Of a stretch of 64,000 nt of DNA, positions 50,897-58,453 are shown one piece after another. The notes under the pieces were generated by a model. The model ran no database searches. It was given only the letters and a program-made list of their open reading frames with translations, and was not told the origin of the DNA. A program made the position numbers and the translations under genes. The DNA is from Paenibacillus_T sp033239625 (GTDB lineage Bacteria; Bacillota; Bacilli; Paenibacillales; Paenibacillaceae), in the NCBI RefSeq assembly GCF_033239625.1, contig NZ_BTCK01000001.1, forward strand, positions 186,001 through 250,000, given 5' to 3'. Position 1 is the stretch's first letter. Every line of letters begins with the position of its first letter.

Positions 50897-52156
50897 ATGA
50901 TCTACTTAACAATCCGCCAGGCGCGGCAATTTATGTTGTTGAAGCAGGGTCTGTTAGATGACTACAAATTTATAGGAAAGCAGGGCCTATTGGATTTTGT
51001 TCGACAGGAGGGCTGCATCCAATATGATCCTATCGATGTATGCGGTAAAAACTCCGAATTGGTACTGCAATCTAGAGTCAAAGGGTTTAATAAGGAAATG
51101 CTCGGCGAGCTGCTGTATGCAGATAGATGTTTAGTCGATTATCCCGATAAGCAACTGGCAATCATCCCTGTCGAGGACTGGCCTTATTTTGAGAGGTATA
51201 GGCAGGCCGCTCGACGACATGCCGAACACTATCCTGAGATGCAAGCTTTGACAGAGCAAGTAAGGACTCATATCTTGAATCAAGGTGCGATATGTTCGGA
51301 TGATTTGCAATTGGAAGCGGATTTCTCTTGGCGATCGGCAATCCACTGGAGCGGTGGCAATAATGTCACTCGATCGGTACTCGAACAGATGTATTCGACA
51401 GGCGAGTTGATTATCCATCACAAGAAAGGTACGCGCAAATATTACGATATCGCCGAAAAGCACATTGAAGTAAATTTGCTGAATACGCCAGAGCCGCTGC
51501 TTAGTGAACTTGAGCATCAGAAATGGCGGGTATTGCGTCGAATTGGCGCTGTTGGGCTTCTGTGGAATCGAGCGTCCGATGCTTGGTTGAACATATGGGG
51601 ACTGAAATCCGACGAGCGCAAGGAGGTGTTCCGGCAGTTATTGATCGAGGCTAAGATTGCAGCAGTTACCGTCGAACAAATGAAGGATACATTATACTGC
51701 AGCACGGAAGACTTGCCGCTTATTGAAGCCGTCCTTACGAATCCAGCGTTAAAATCTCGCTGCGAATTGATTGCCCCATTGGATAATTTGCTATGGGACA
51801 GGAAGTTAATTAACCAATTGTTCGGCTTTGATTACACTTGGGAGATTTACACACCGGTTAATAAACGGAAATTCGGCTATTATGTTCTGCCTTTATTATA
51901 TGGAGACAGCTTCATCGGACGTGTCGAGGTCATCGCTGAACGAAAAACGAGGAACCTTGCGGTTAAAAACATTTGGTATGAACAAGGTGTAAAGCAAACT
52001 AAGAAACTGCAAACCGCTATTGACGATTGTTTCAAAAGGTTTGCGATATTTAATGGATGCAAGACGATTTCGATGCCTGCCCAAGGGATTACTCTGCAGG
52101 AGAAAAGTCGTGACGATATAGGGGGGCACAATGACAATCGGAAAGGACGAAAGTGA
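50897..52156 (+). CDS. YcaQ/AlkX-like DNA glycosylase family protein (HTH_42)
   Basis: A 419-residue winged-helix protein of the HTH_42 family. CIQYDPIDVCGKNSELVLQSR (about residues 39-59) carries the QxD catalytic motif of YcaQ-type interstrand-crosslink glycosylases, in contrast to the QxQ of AlkZ. APLDNLLWDRKLINQLFGF and YYVLPLLYGDSFIGRVE are C-terminal family signatures. The last 26 bases overlap the next gene, so the two are coupled. Close to the UvrA paralogue: a DNA-damage theme. Confidence 0.82.
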   Translation: MIYLTIRQARQFMLLKQGLLDDYKFIGKQGLLDFVRQEGCIQYDPIDVCGKNSELVLQSRVKGFNKEMLGELLYADRCLVDYPDKQLAIIPVEDWPYFERYRQAARRHAEHYPEMQALTEQVRTHILNQGAICSDDLQLEADFSWRSAIHWSGGNNVTRSVLEQMYSTGELIIHHKKGTRKYYDIAEKHIEVNLLNTPEPLLSELEHQKWRVLRRIGAVGLLWNRASDAWLNIWGLKSDERKEVFRQLLIEAKIAAVTVEQMKDTLYCSTEDLPLIEAVLTNPALKSRCELIAPLDNLLWDRKLINQLFGFDYTWEIYTPVNKRKFGYYVLPLLYGDSFIGRVEVIAERKTRNLAVKNIWYEQGVKQTKKLQTAIDDCFKRFAIFNGCKTISMPAQGITLQEKSRDDIGGHNDNRKGRK

Positions 52157-52898
52157 GAAGGCGCGTTTGCTAGAAGGCTTAACGAAGTTAATGGTACCGA
52201 TTGAGGGCGGAACCGTTGAATTGCGCGATTATGTGAATGAAAACAAATGGCTCAGTTCGAATTACACCTTATCGGACCCTGGCAGAGGACATGATCGAAA
52301 GGTTGTTACGTGGATTGAAACAATCGAACCCTTCTATGTAATGAAGTATCCGGTAACGCGGCATTTGTATCATTCGGTCATTCATGGGGAAGAGGTCGAG
52401 CCGGACAGGAGTAACCTGCCGATTACGGAAGTATCTTGGTTAGAATCGATAATCTTCTGTAACACATTGTCCAGACTGTTGGGCAGGACGGAGTGCTATA
52501 CAATTACCGAGGAAAGTGTAAACACAATATATAACAATAAAGCGAATGGCTTACGACTGCTAACAGACGCCGAATGGCAGTATGCGTGCAAGGCTGACAC
52601 CAAGGGATATCGGTATGAAAGCGTAGATAAGATTGCATGGTATCAAGCAAACTCCAATGGATCTGCTCAACCGGTCGGACAGCTGTTCCCTAACGCATGG
52701 GGGTTGTACGATATGATCGGGAATGTGTGGGAATGGTGCTGGGATCTGTACGATTCCGACCGATATGGGGATTACCGAGTGTTCCGAGGAGGCAGTTGGG
52801 CTGAAGTTGAGAACAATTGTGGATCTACCGTAAGAAGGAAGAGTATGCCTAATTTCAAGATTGATGATCTAGGATTTAGAATCGCACTGAACATTTGA
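52131..52898 (+). CDS. SUMF1/formylglycine-generating-enzyme-like protein
   Basis: A 255-residue protein of the FGE-sulfatase fold: FYVMKYPVTRHLYHSV, EVSWLESIIFCNTLSR, LRLLTDAEWQYACKA, NAWGLYDMIGNVWEWCWDLYD, VFRGGSWAE and DLGFRIA occur in the family order. It keeps one cysteine pair region incompletely, so true formylglycine activity is uncertain; many homologues are ligand-binding or C-S lyase proteins. AGGGGGGC precedes the ATG, inside the end of the YcaQ-like gene. Confidence 0.85.
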   Translation: MTIGKDESEKARLLEGLTKLMVPIEGGTVELRDYVNENKWLSSNYTLSDPGRGHDRKVVTWIETIEPFYVMKYPVTRHLYHSVIHGEEVEPDRSNLPITEVSWLESIIFCNTLSRLLGRTECYTITEESVNTIYNNKANGLRLLTDAEWQYACKADTKGYRYESVDKIAWYQANSNGSAQPVGQLFPNAWGLYDMIGNVWEWCWDLYDSDRYGDYRVFRGGSWAEVENNCGSTVRRKSMPNFKIDDLGFRIALNI

Positions 52899-52944
52899 TA
52901 GAAGAAGAGACGTCGTTCACAACATGTTCGGCGTTATATTCGTA

Positions 52945-52982
52945 CAAGAAGCCTCAGAGCTGATGCTCTGAGGCTTCTTGTA
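52945..52982. terminator. Bidirectional terminator
   Basis: AAGAAGCCTCAGAGC and GCTCTGAGGCTTCTT form an exact 15-bp stem (loop TGAT) between converging genes. Confidence 0.88.
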
Positions 52983-53025
52983 TTAACACCCATCAACTTC
53001 GCAGCAATCGCGAGCTTAAGCTATG

Positions 53026-53505
53026 CTACTTAATCAATGCATCCTCATATACCGTCCGGTAGTCATCAACGACCAATTTCCCATTCGCCTTACCGAAGTG
53101 GACCGTTTCTTCTGATTGGTAAGATGCAGGCTCGCTTGTCCTCGTCGAATAAGTGATCGTTGCCGTCTCGCCGTTGATCTTAATGCTGTAATCGACGACC
53201 CAAGGGCTGGAGACGCCGATGTTGTAATTCCAGTTCTCGCGGCTCCGAATCATCTGCTCTTGTTCGAATTTATCCTTCATTGCTTCGGACATCATCTCAT
53301 AGCGAGGTTTCCCATCCCGAGTCATAAGCGCACTAGCCCATTTGTTCGTTAGTTCAACGATACGCTCAGAAGATAGATCCTGTTTAGCTGCTGCCGGCTT
53401 GAAAGATATTCCCGATATTACAACGAGCGTTAGTATGCTGGCAATAATAATGACTCGCGCGGACGGCTTTCCATAGCGCAGCAGATTCTTGTTTCTATAA
53501 CTCAT
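53026..53505 (-). CDS. Secreted NTF2/DUF4829-like protein
   Basis: A 159-residue exported protein: basic start, signal peptide ARVIIIASILTLVVISG, then a domain with ERIVELTNKWASALMTRDGKPRYEMMS and YSIKINGETATITYSTRTSE, the helical start and strands of an NTF2-like cone fold. Function unknown. AAGGGG before the ATG lies inside the last codons of the VanW gene, so its translation is coupled to vanW. Confidence 0.72.
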   Translation of the reverse strand: MSYRNKNLLRYGKPSARVIIIASILTLVVISGISFKPAAAKQDLSSERIVELTNKWASALMTRDGKPRYEMMSEAMKDKFEQEQMIRSRENWNYNIGVSSPWVVDYSIKINGETATITYSTRTSEPASYQSEETVHFGKANGKLVVDDYRTVYEDALIK

Positions 53506-53509
53506 ATGG

Positions 53510-54340
53510 TCATACCCCTTCAGCAGTAGTTGTAGTTTGTGGCAGCAACGGTTCGTACATCATAATCGCATGGTTATCCGTTACGAATTCATCGGCTATA
53601 AGCTGATCTTCAAGATTGTACACTTTTCTGTAAATTGTATTGTGCCGTACATAACCGCCCCAATATTCTCGGCTAATCCAATGTTCTTGCTCATACACTT
53701 CATACTTCGCCGTTGGTGGATGTACAGCTCTCCATTCGCCAACCAGATGAGTATCCGTCAAATAAACGACTAGTTGATAGTTCTGATTGGTCTCGTTCTT
53801 GATCTGTAGATCGAGATAGTTGTAAGCGCATGTGGCACCGCTGCCGAATGGCTGGCTTCTCTTAGAATCCGGGAATACGTCATAGCTATGCCGATAGCGC
53901 TCCGTCACGGTCAATGGGGAGTGGAGCGTCATCCAGTAAATGAGGTTCGATAGCTGGCACAATCCTCCGCCTACGCCGGTGGTGACTTGTCCATAAAATA
54001 AGATCATGCCGTCCACATACCCTTTACGTTTTGAAGTGCTTCCGATTGAGCGCCAGTAGGAGAATGTTTCGCCCGGTTTAATGACGATACCGTTGATCTG
54101 CTTAGAAGCGATGGCAAGGTTCTTCACTTTATTGTGCTGCAACCACATATCTACGTCTTTGAGCTGTCGAAGCAGAGGCGTTTTATGTGTAAAGATTAGA
54201 TGCGGCAAAATCAAATCTACTTGTTCTGTTACATATTTTGTACTGCCGAAATACCAATCCCAATAACGTCTCATTCGATAATACTTCTTGCCGCAATAAA
54301 TACGGAGCGAACTTCTTCTCACCGGTTTCAGGGAGTCCAA
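53510..54340 (-). CDS. VanW family protein
   Basis: A 276-residue VanW protein. The core GETFSYWRSIGSTSKRKGY, MILFYGQVTTGVGGGLCQLSNLIYW and YDVFPDSKRSQPFGSGATCAYNYLDL is the family hallmark. Family members are associated with vancomycin-resistance clusters and cell-wall or spore processes; the reaction is not established. No vanHAX genes are nearby. A TTG at 54340 with AGGAGA 7 bases upstream gives the normal N-terminus (DSLKPVRRSSLRIYCGKKYY); the longer frame to 54418 lacks a site. Confidence 0.85.
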   Translation of the reverse strand: MDSLKPVRRSSLRIYCGKKYYRMRRYWDWYFGSTKYVTEQVDLILPHLIFTHKTPLLRQLKDVDMWLQHNKVKNLAIASKQINGIVIKPGETFSYWRSIGSTSKRKGYVDGMILFYGQVTTGVGGGLCQLSNLIYWMTLHSPLTVTERYRHSYDVFPDSKRSQPFGSGATCAYNYLDLQIKNETNQNYQLVVYLTDTHLVGEWRAVHPPTAKYEVYEQEHWISREYWGGYVRHNTIYRKVYNLEDQLIADEFVTDNHAIMMYEPLLPQTTTTAEGV

Positions 54341-54467
54341 GCGATCATCTCCTAACAGCTTGTCTTTGTATACAATAACGCACAATCGATGACAGATAGT
54401 TGCAGACGATTTAGTCAATCCAGCAAATATTGTCCCAAAGACAGTAAAAAAGTTGAATCTCCTCCAA

Positions 54468-54495
54468 CCACCCTGACACTATGCTGTCAGGGTGG
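54468..54495. promoter_or_regulatory. Perfect 11-bp hairpin between divergent genes
   Basis: CCACCCTGACA and TGTCAGGGTGG are exact inverted copies around CTATGC, with a short T tract beyond. It lies between vanW (minus) and the epoxide hydrolase (plus), 66 bases before the latter's start; operator, leader hairpin or transposon scar cannot be separated. Confidence 0.5.
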
Positions 54496-54560
54496 CTGCT
54501 TTATAGTGAGAAGTGTAGAGAACAAATACGACGTTTCTCAAAATAAGGAGGATGTTCAAA

Positions 54561-55727
54561 ATGCCAAATGTAAATCAAGTGACACAATCGGTAGGATCCG
54601 AAATTCGCCCGTTCCGCATCGCCGTACCGCAAGGTGACCTCGATGATCTTCGTCAGCGCCTGTCGCAAAGCCGTCTGCCGCATGCTTCGAAATCTGCAGG
54701 CTGGAAATACGGATCGAAGCTGTCCCGTGTACAAGAGCTGGTTGCTTATTGGAATCATCAATACGATTGGCGCAAACACGAGGCCAGGTTGAACAGCTGG
54801 CCGCAGTTCACGACGACGATCGATGGCGCGAACATCCACTTCATGCATATCGTGTCGCCAGAACCGGATGCCATTCCGCTGCTGTTGACGCATGCTTGGC
54901 CAAGTTCGATCGCGGAGTTTCTTGATGTTATTGGTCCGCTTTCCAATCCGCGCGCTTATGGCGGTGATCCGAAAGATGCTTTCCACTTAGTCATTCCATC
55001 GGTTCCGGGCTTCGGCTTCGCCGGCTCTGATCTAGCTGAAGGTTGGGATATACCGCGAATCGCGAAAGCTTGGGATACGCTCATGAAGCGGCTCGGTTAT
55101 ATGGAATATGGATCACATGGCAGTGACCTAGGTGCATTAATCTCGCGGGAACTTGGCGTTCAGCGTACAGAAGGGCTCCTAGGCATCCATGTGTTGCAGC
55201 TGTTTTCCTTTCCGTCCGGCGACCCATCAGAGATGGAAGGGTTGTCGCAAGACGATTGGGCACGTCTGCAATTTCTTGGAGCTTTCCAAGATCGAGCCGG
55301 CTTTAACGTCATTCAATCCACGCGTCCTCAGACATTATCGTACGCGCTGTCCGACTCGCCAGTCGGTCAGTTGTCATGGATTCTCGATTTGTTCGATGGC
55401 TTCGGTGATCATGAAGGATTCATCGATCAAGATGCGCTGCTTACGAACGTCATGATTTATTGGCTGACGAATACGGCAGAGTCGTCGTCCCGTCTGTATT
55501 ATGAGAACGCCCATGTAACGAATCCATTAGCAGGGGAGAAGAATGCCGCTCTGACAGGGATCTCCGTCTTCGGCAATGACTTCCGGACGATCCGTCGTTT
55601 TGCAGAAAGAGACAATACGAGCATTGTGTTCTGGACGGAGCATGAGCGCGGAACTCATTTTGCTGCAATCGATGAGCCTGAGGTGCTTACTTCGGATATC
55701 CGTTCGTTTTTCCGCCGGTTCCGCTAA
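54561..55727 (+). CDS. Epoxide hydrolase-like alpha/beta hydrolase
   Basis: A 388-residue protein. An N-terminal epoxide hydrolase (EHN) domain (IRPFRIAVPQGDLDDLRQRL ... WKYGSKLSRVQELVAYW) is followed by an alpha/beta-hydrolase domain. HAWPSSIAEFLDVIGPL is the oxyanion region, and GSHGSDLGALISRELG contains the nucleophilic Asp in a slightly altered form of GGDWG. A distal Glu/Asp and His (HERGTHFAAIDEP) complete the triad. ATG 54561 has AAGGAGG at 9 bases. The following regulator gene may control it. Confidence 0.87.
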   Translation: MPNVNQVTQSVGSEIRPFRIAVPQGDLDDLRQRLSQSRLPHASKSAGWKYGSKLSRVQELVAYWNHQYDWRKHEARLNSWPQFTTTIDGANIHFMHIVSPEPDAIPLLLTHAWPSSIAEFLDVIGPLSNPRAYGGDPKDAFHLVIPSVPGFGFAGSDLAEGWDIPRIAKAWDTLMKRLGYMEYGSHGSDLGALISRELGVQRTEGLLGIHVLQLFSFPSGDPSEMEGLSQDDWARLQFLGAFQDRAGFNVIQSTRPQTLSYALSDSPVGQLSWILDLFDGFGDHEGFIDQDALLTNVMIYWLTNTAESSSRLYYENAHVTNPLAGEKNAALTGISVFGNDFRTIRRFAERDNTSIVFWTEHERGTHFAAIDEPEVLTSDIRSFFRRFR

Positions 55728-55806
55728 GAAGGGTTTTAGGGAACATACGCCGAAAGTTAAAAACTGGTCGAATCGCTATAGGGATGAATAAAGGGGGAAC
55801 CTCAAT

Positions 55807-56736
55807 ATGAAACTGGACCGCTTGCTTGCGATAACGATGGCTCTGCTCAATCAAACACGCGTCAGCGCAACGGAGCTGTCTCAGCGATTCGAGGTTTCCC
55901 TACGTACGATTTATCGCGATATGGAGGCGATCAATCTCGCGGGCATTCCCATTGTGTCCTTCGCTGGTTCGGATGGAGGTTATGAGATTATGTCCGGCTA
56001 TCGAATCGATAAGCAGCTGCTATCTTTGGAAGATTTCGCCGCCATCGTAACGGCTTTGCGTGGGGCGCGCTCCGCTACAGACGGCTCTGAGCTTGATGGT
56101 CTTCTTGAACGAATAGGAGCAATGATGCCCGTGCAATCGGGCAGTGTTCCAGATCATCATGTCGATCTGGATTTTCAACCAAGTCCGAATGACAAGGCCA
56201 AGATCGGACCGCTGCGACAGGCGATTAAAGATAAACGTTTGATTCAAATGTGTTACTTAGATAACAAGGGGAATGAATCGGATCGAACGATTGAACCGAT
56301 GGGGCTCTTCCTCAAGGCATATACATGGTATCTCTACGGGTATTGCCGTACAAGAGGCGCGTTCCGCGTGTTCCGTTTGAGCCGAATAATTCGAATGACG
56401 GAGCTGCAAGAAACATTCGAGCGAAGGAACTACTCGCTGCAAGATGTTGAGCGTGAGTTTATGGGGCGGGCGGATTTTTCCAAGGTGAGGGCTACGCTGT
56501 TGTTTCAACCTGCTGCCCGCAGTCGTGTGTTAGATGAATTCGGCTTCCAGCAAGCGGTCAACAATCCAGACGGCACCTTGACGCTCGAAGCGCATTATTC
56601 CTCGGAAGAGAAGGCGATTCAGAATATATTGAGCTATGGTCCTCTGGTTAATGTACAGGAGCCAGCGACAATTAGGGCCGAACTTGGTAGGCGAATAATG
56701 GAGATGGCCCAACTGTATAGGGTGAAGAATGAGTAA
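55807..56736 (+). CDS. YafY/WYL-domain transcriptional regulator
   Basis: A 309-residue regulator. The N-terminal HTH_11 (RLLAITMALLNQTRVSATELSQRFEVSLRTIYRDMEAI, residues 4-42) is followed by a WYL domain (QMCYLDNKGNESDRTIEPMGLFLKAYTWYLYGYCRTRGAFRVFRLSRI), where Trp-Tyr-Leu is the motif's name. WYL regulators sense ligands, sometimes nucleic acid, and often repress damage or defence genes. It lies 80 bases behind the epoxide hydrolase on the same strand. Confidence 0.88.
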   Translation: MKLDRLLAITMALLNQTRVSATELSQRFEVSLRTIYRDMEAINLAGIPIVSFAGSDGGYEIMSGYRIDKQLLSLEDFAAIVTALRGARSATDGSELDGLLERIGAMMPVQSGSVPDHHVDLDFQPSPNDKAKIGPLRQAIKDKRLIQMCYLDNKGNESDRTIEPMGLFLKAYTWYLYGYCRTRGAFRVFRLSRIIRMTELQETFERRNYSLQDVEREFMGRADFSKVRATLLFQPAARSRVLDEFGFQQAVNNPDGTLTLEAHYSSEEKAIQNILSYGPLVNVQEPATIRAELGRRIMEMAQLYRVKNE

Positions 56737-56768
56737 GAAGGAGTTGTGAAATAGGAATTGCGTTGGTT

Positions 56769-56798
56769 TCCTCAGACGGTTAGGTCTGAGGTTTTTTT
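56769..56798 (+). terminator. Rho-independent terminator
   Basis: CCTCAGAC pairs with GTCTGAGG around GGTTAG, with seven T. Confidence 0.88.
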
Positions 56799-56840
56799 GC
56801 GTTCTTATTTTTACTGCAAATACCGATCTTCCCAATTTCA

Positions 56841-56873
56841 TTTAAGTTTGGTTTAAGCGATGTCCACTAGGAT
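56841..56873 (+). promoter_or_regulatory. Tandem TTTAAG boxes and candidate -10 (copy 1)
   Basis: TTTAAG occurs at 56841-56846 and 56852-56857 (11-bp period), with a candidate -10 TAGGAT at 56868-56873, 10 bases after the second box. The same arrangement, with identical spacing, precedes the related gene at 61615. The 11-bp direct-repeat pattern is typical of OmpR/PhoB-family response regulators. Confidence 0.6.
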
Positions 56874-56946
56874 AAAAGCAAGTCATCCAGTAGTAACTCA
56901 GCAAAGAACATGCAACTCACAATGAATATACAAGGAGTGTTGATTG

Positions 56947-58224
56947 ATGAAATCCAACAAAATGATCAAACTTAGCGCCATGACATTGGCCGCTTTACTA
57001 GCTGTAGCGGTTGCAGGATGCTCGAAGGCAGAAGTCAGCAGCAATAGCGGCGATACGGCACCGGCTGTAACAACGCAAGCTTCCGATAAGCCAGCTGCAT
57101 CAACCAGCGAAACGACAGAGACCGATACAACAATCACAACTGCAGCAACAGCGGGAGCTTCTAAGCTAGAAACATCGGATATGTTCAGCGATCGTGATCT
57201 CGAACAGACTGCAGATCTAACTGCAGCTACGCAGATTAAGCTGACTAGCGACAAGGATGTGACGTTGGATCAAGAAGGCGTGTACGTCTTAAGCGGCGAG
57301 ATACGGAATGCGACGGTAATCGTTGATGCGCCAGAGGACGCGAAGGTGCAAATCGTCCTGGATGGCGTCAGCATAACGAACGAAGATTCGCCTGCCATCT
57401 ACGCGAAGGAAGCGGATAAAGTGTTTGTGACCTCTACGGCCAGCGAGAATTATATGAAGGTAACCGGTACGTACACAGCGGATGGGGAGACGAACCTGGA
57501 TGCGGTCATTTTCTCAAGAGCCGATCTTACGATGAACGGAACCGGAAGCTTGGACATCGTATCGAGTCAAGGAAACGGGATATCGTCGAAGGATGATCTC
57601 ACAGTTACGGGCGGTGAATTTAGCATTCATTCCGCTGCCGATGCACTAGAGGCCAACGACTCCATTCGCATCCACGATGGCACGATCACAATCGATTCCG
57701 GCAAGGATGCTCTTCATAGCGAGAACGAAGATGATGCTTCTCTCGGGTATATCTATATGGATGGCGGGACATTGAATATTAACGCTGGCGATGATGGCGT
57801 TCGCGGCAACAGCATTGTTCAGATTGATGGAGGCACCATTAACATCGAGACGTGCCAAGAAGGCATTGAGGGCAACTATATCCAGCTTAATGATGGTCAA
57901 ATTACGATAAACGCACAGGATGATGGCATTAATGCCTCGCAGAAGGTCGATTCGAATGTCGTGATTGAAGTGAATGGCGGCACGATTGATGTATCAATGG
58001 CAAGCGGCGATACAGATGCATTCGATGCGAACGGCAATATCGTTATTAATGGAGGCACCATCACGGTGCAGGGAGCCTCTGCCTTCGATGCGGATGGTAC
58101 AGCGCAGCTTAATGGCGGCGACGTTACGGTCAATGGCGAGAAAATAACGGAAATTACCGTCTCGCGTGGAGGTGGCGGCGGAGGTCGCGGCGGTGCCGGC
58201 GGCGGGAGAGGCATGCGTCAATAG
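56947..58224 (+). CDS. Cthe_2159-like (DUF4353) beta-helix lipoprotein
   Basis: A 425-residue surface lipoprotein. The signal ends in the lipobox VAGC (Cys25), then a Thr/Ser-rich linker. From about residue 80 a right-handed beta-helix is made of repeated GGTITI-type rungs (GGEFSIHSAADALEAND, GGTLNINAGDDGVRGN, GGTINIETCQEGIEGN), and the tail is Gly/Arg-rich. The family founder from Clostridium thermocellum binds polygalacturonic acid and calcium. ATG 56947 with AAGGAG upstream. It shares a promoter-region motif with the gene at 61615. Confidence 0.82.
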   Translation: MKSNKMIKLSAMTLAALLAVAVAGCSKAEVSSNSGDTAPAVTTQASDKPAASTSETTETDTTITTAATAGASKLETSDMFSDRDLEQTADLTAATQIKLTSDKDVTLDQEGVYVLSGEIRNATVIVDAPEDAKVQIVLDGVSITNEDSPAIYAKEADKVFVTSTASENYMKVTGTYTADGETNLDAVIFSRADLTMNGTGSLDIVSSQGNGISSKDDLTVTGGEFSIHSAADALEANDSIRIHDGTITIDSGKDALHSENEDDASLGYIYMDGGTLNINAGDDGVRGNSIVQIDGGTINIETCQEGIEGNYIQLNDGQITINAQDDGINASQKVDSNVVIEVNGGTIDVSMASGDTDAFDANGNIVINGGTITVQGASAFDADGTAQLNGGDVTVNGEKITEITVSRGGGGGGRGGAGGGRGMRQ

Positions 58225-58350
58225 TGCAGGTGTGTATCGAATACAAACGGTTGTCCTTCATTGGGCAGCCGTTTATTTATTTCCTTCATGATCATCTCTC
58301 GATTTCCAATGAAACACCAATTAATCCAATTAAAACATCTTTAATTTATT

Positions 58351-58372
58351 GTGATTAATGTTTAATTATCAC
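58351..58372. promoter_or_regulatory. Candidate operator before the GH115 gene
   Basis: GTGATTAAT and AATTATCAC form an imperfect inverted repeat (outer GTGAT/ATCAC exact). A TATAAT at 58397-58402 follows, a plausible -10, placing the repeat just upstream of or over the -35 region. Confidence 0.4.
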
Positions 58373-58453
58373 AAGGGAAAACGTCGCATTTGATTGTATA
58401 ATTAGGCATGAATACGCGGGACAAATCACCTAGTTGAATACAAGGAGAACATA

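Noticed and set aside
53510..54340. Vancomycin resistance cluster
   Set aside because: Only a VanW family protein is present; vanHAX, vanRS and vanY are absent, and VanW proteins are common in non-resistant spore formers.
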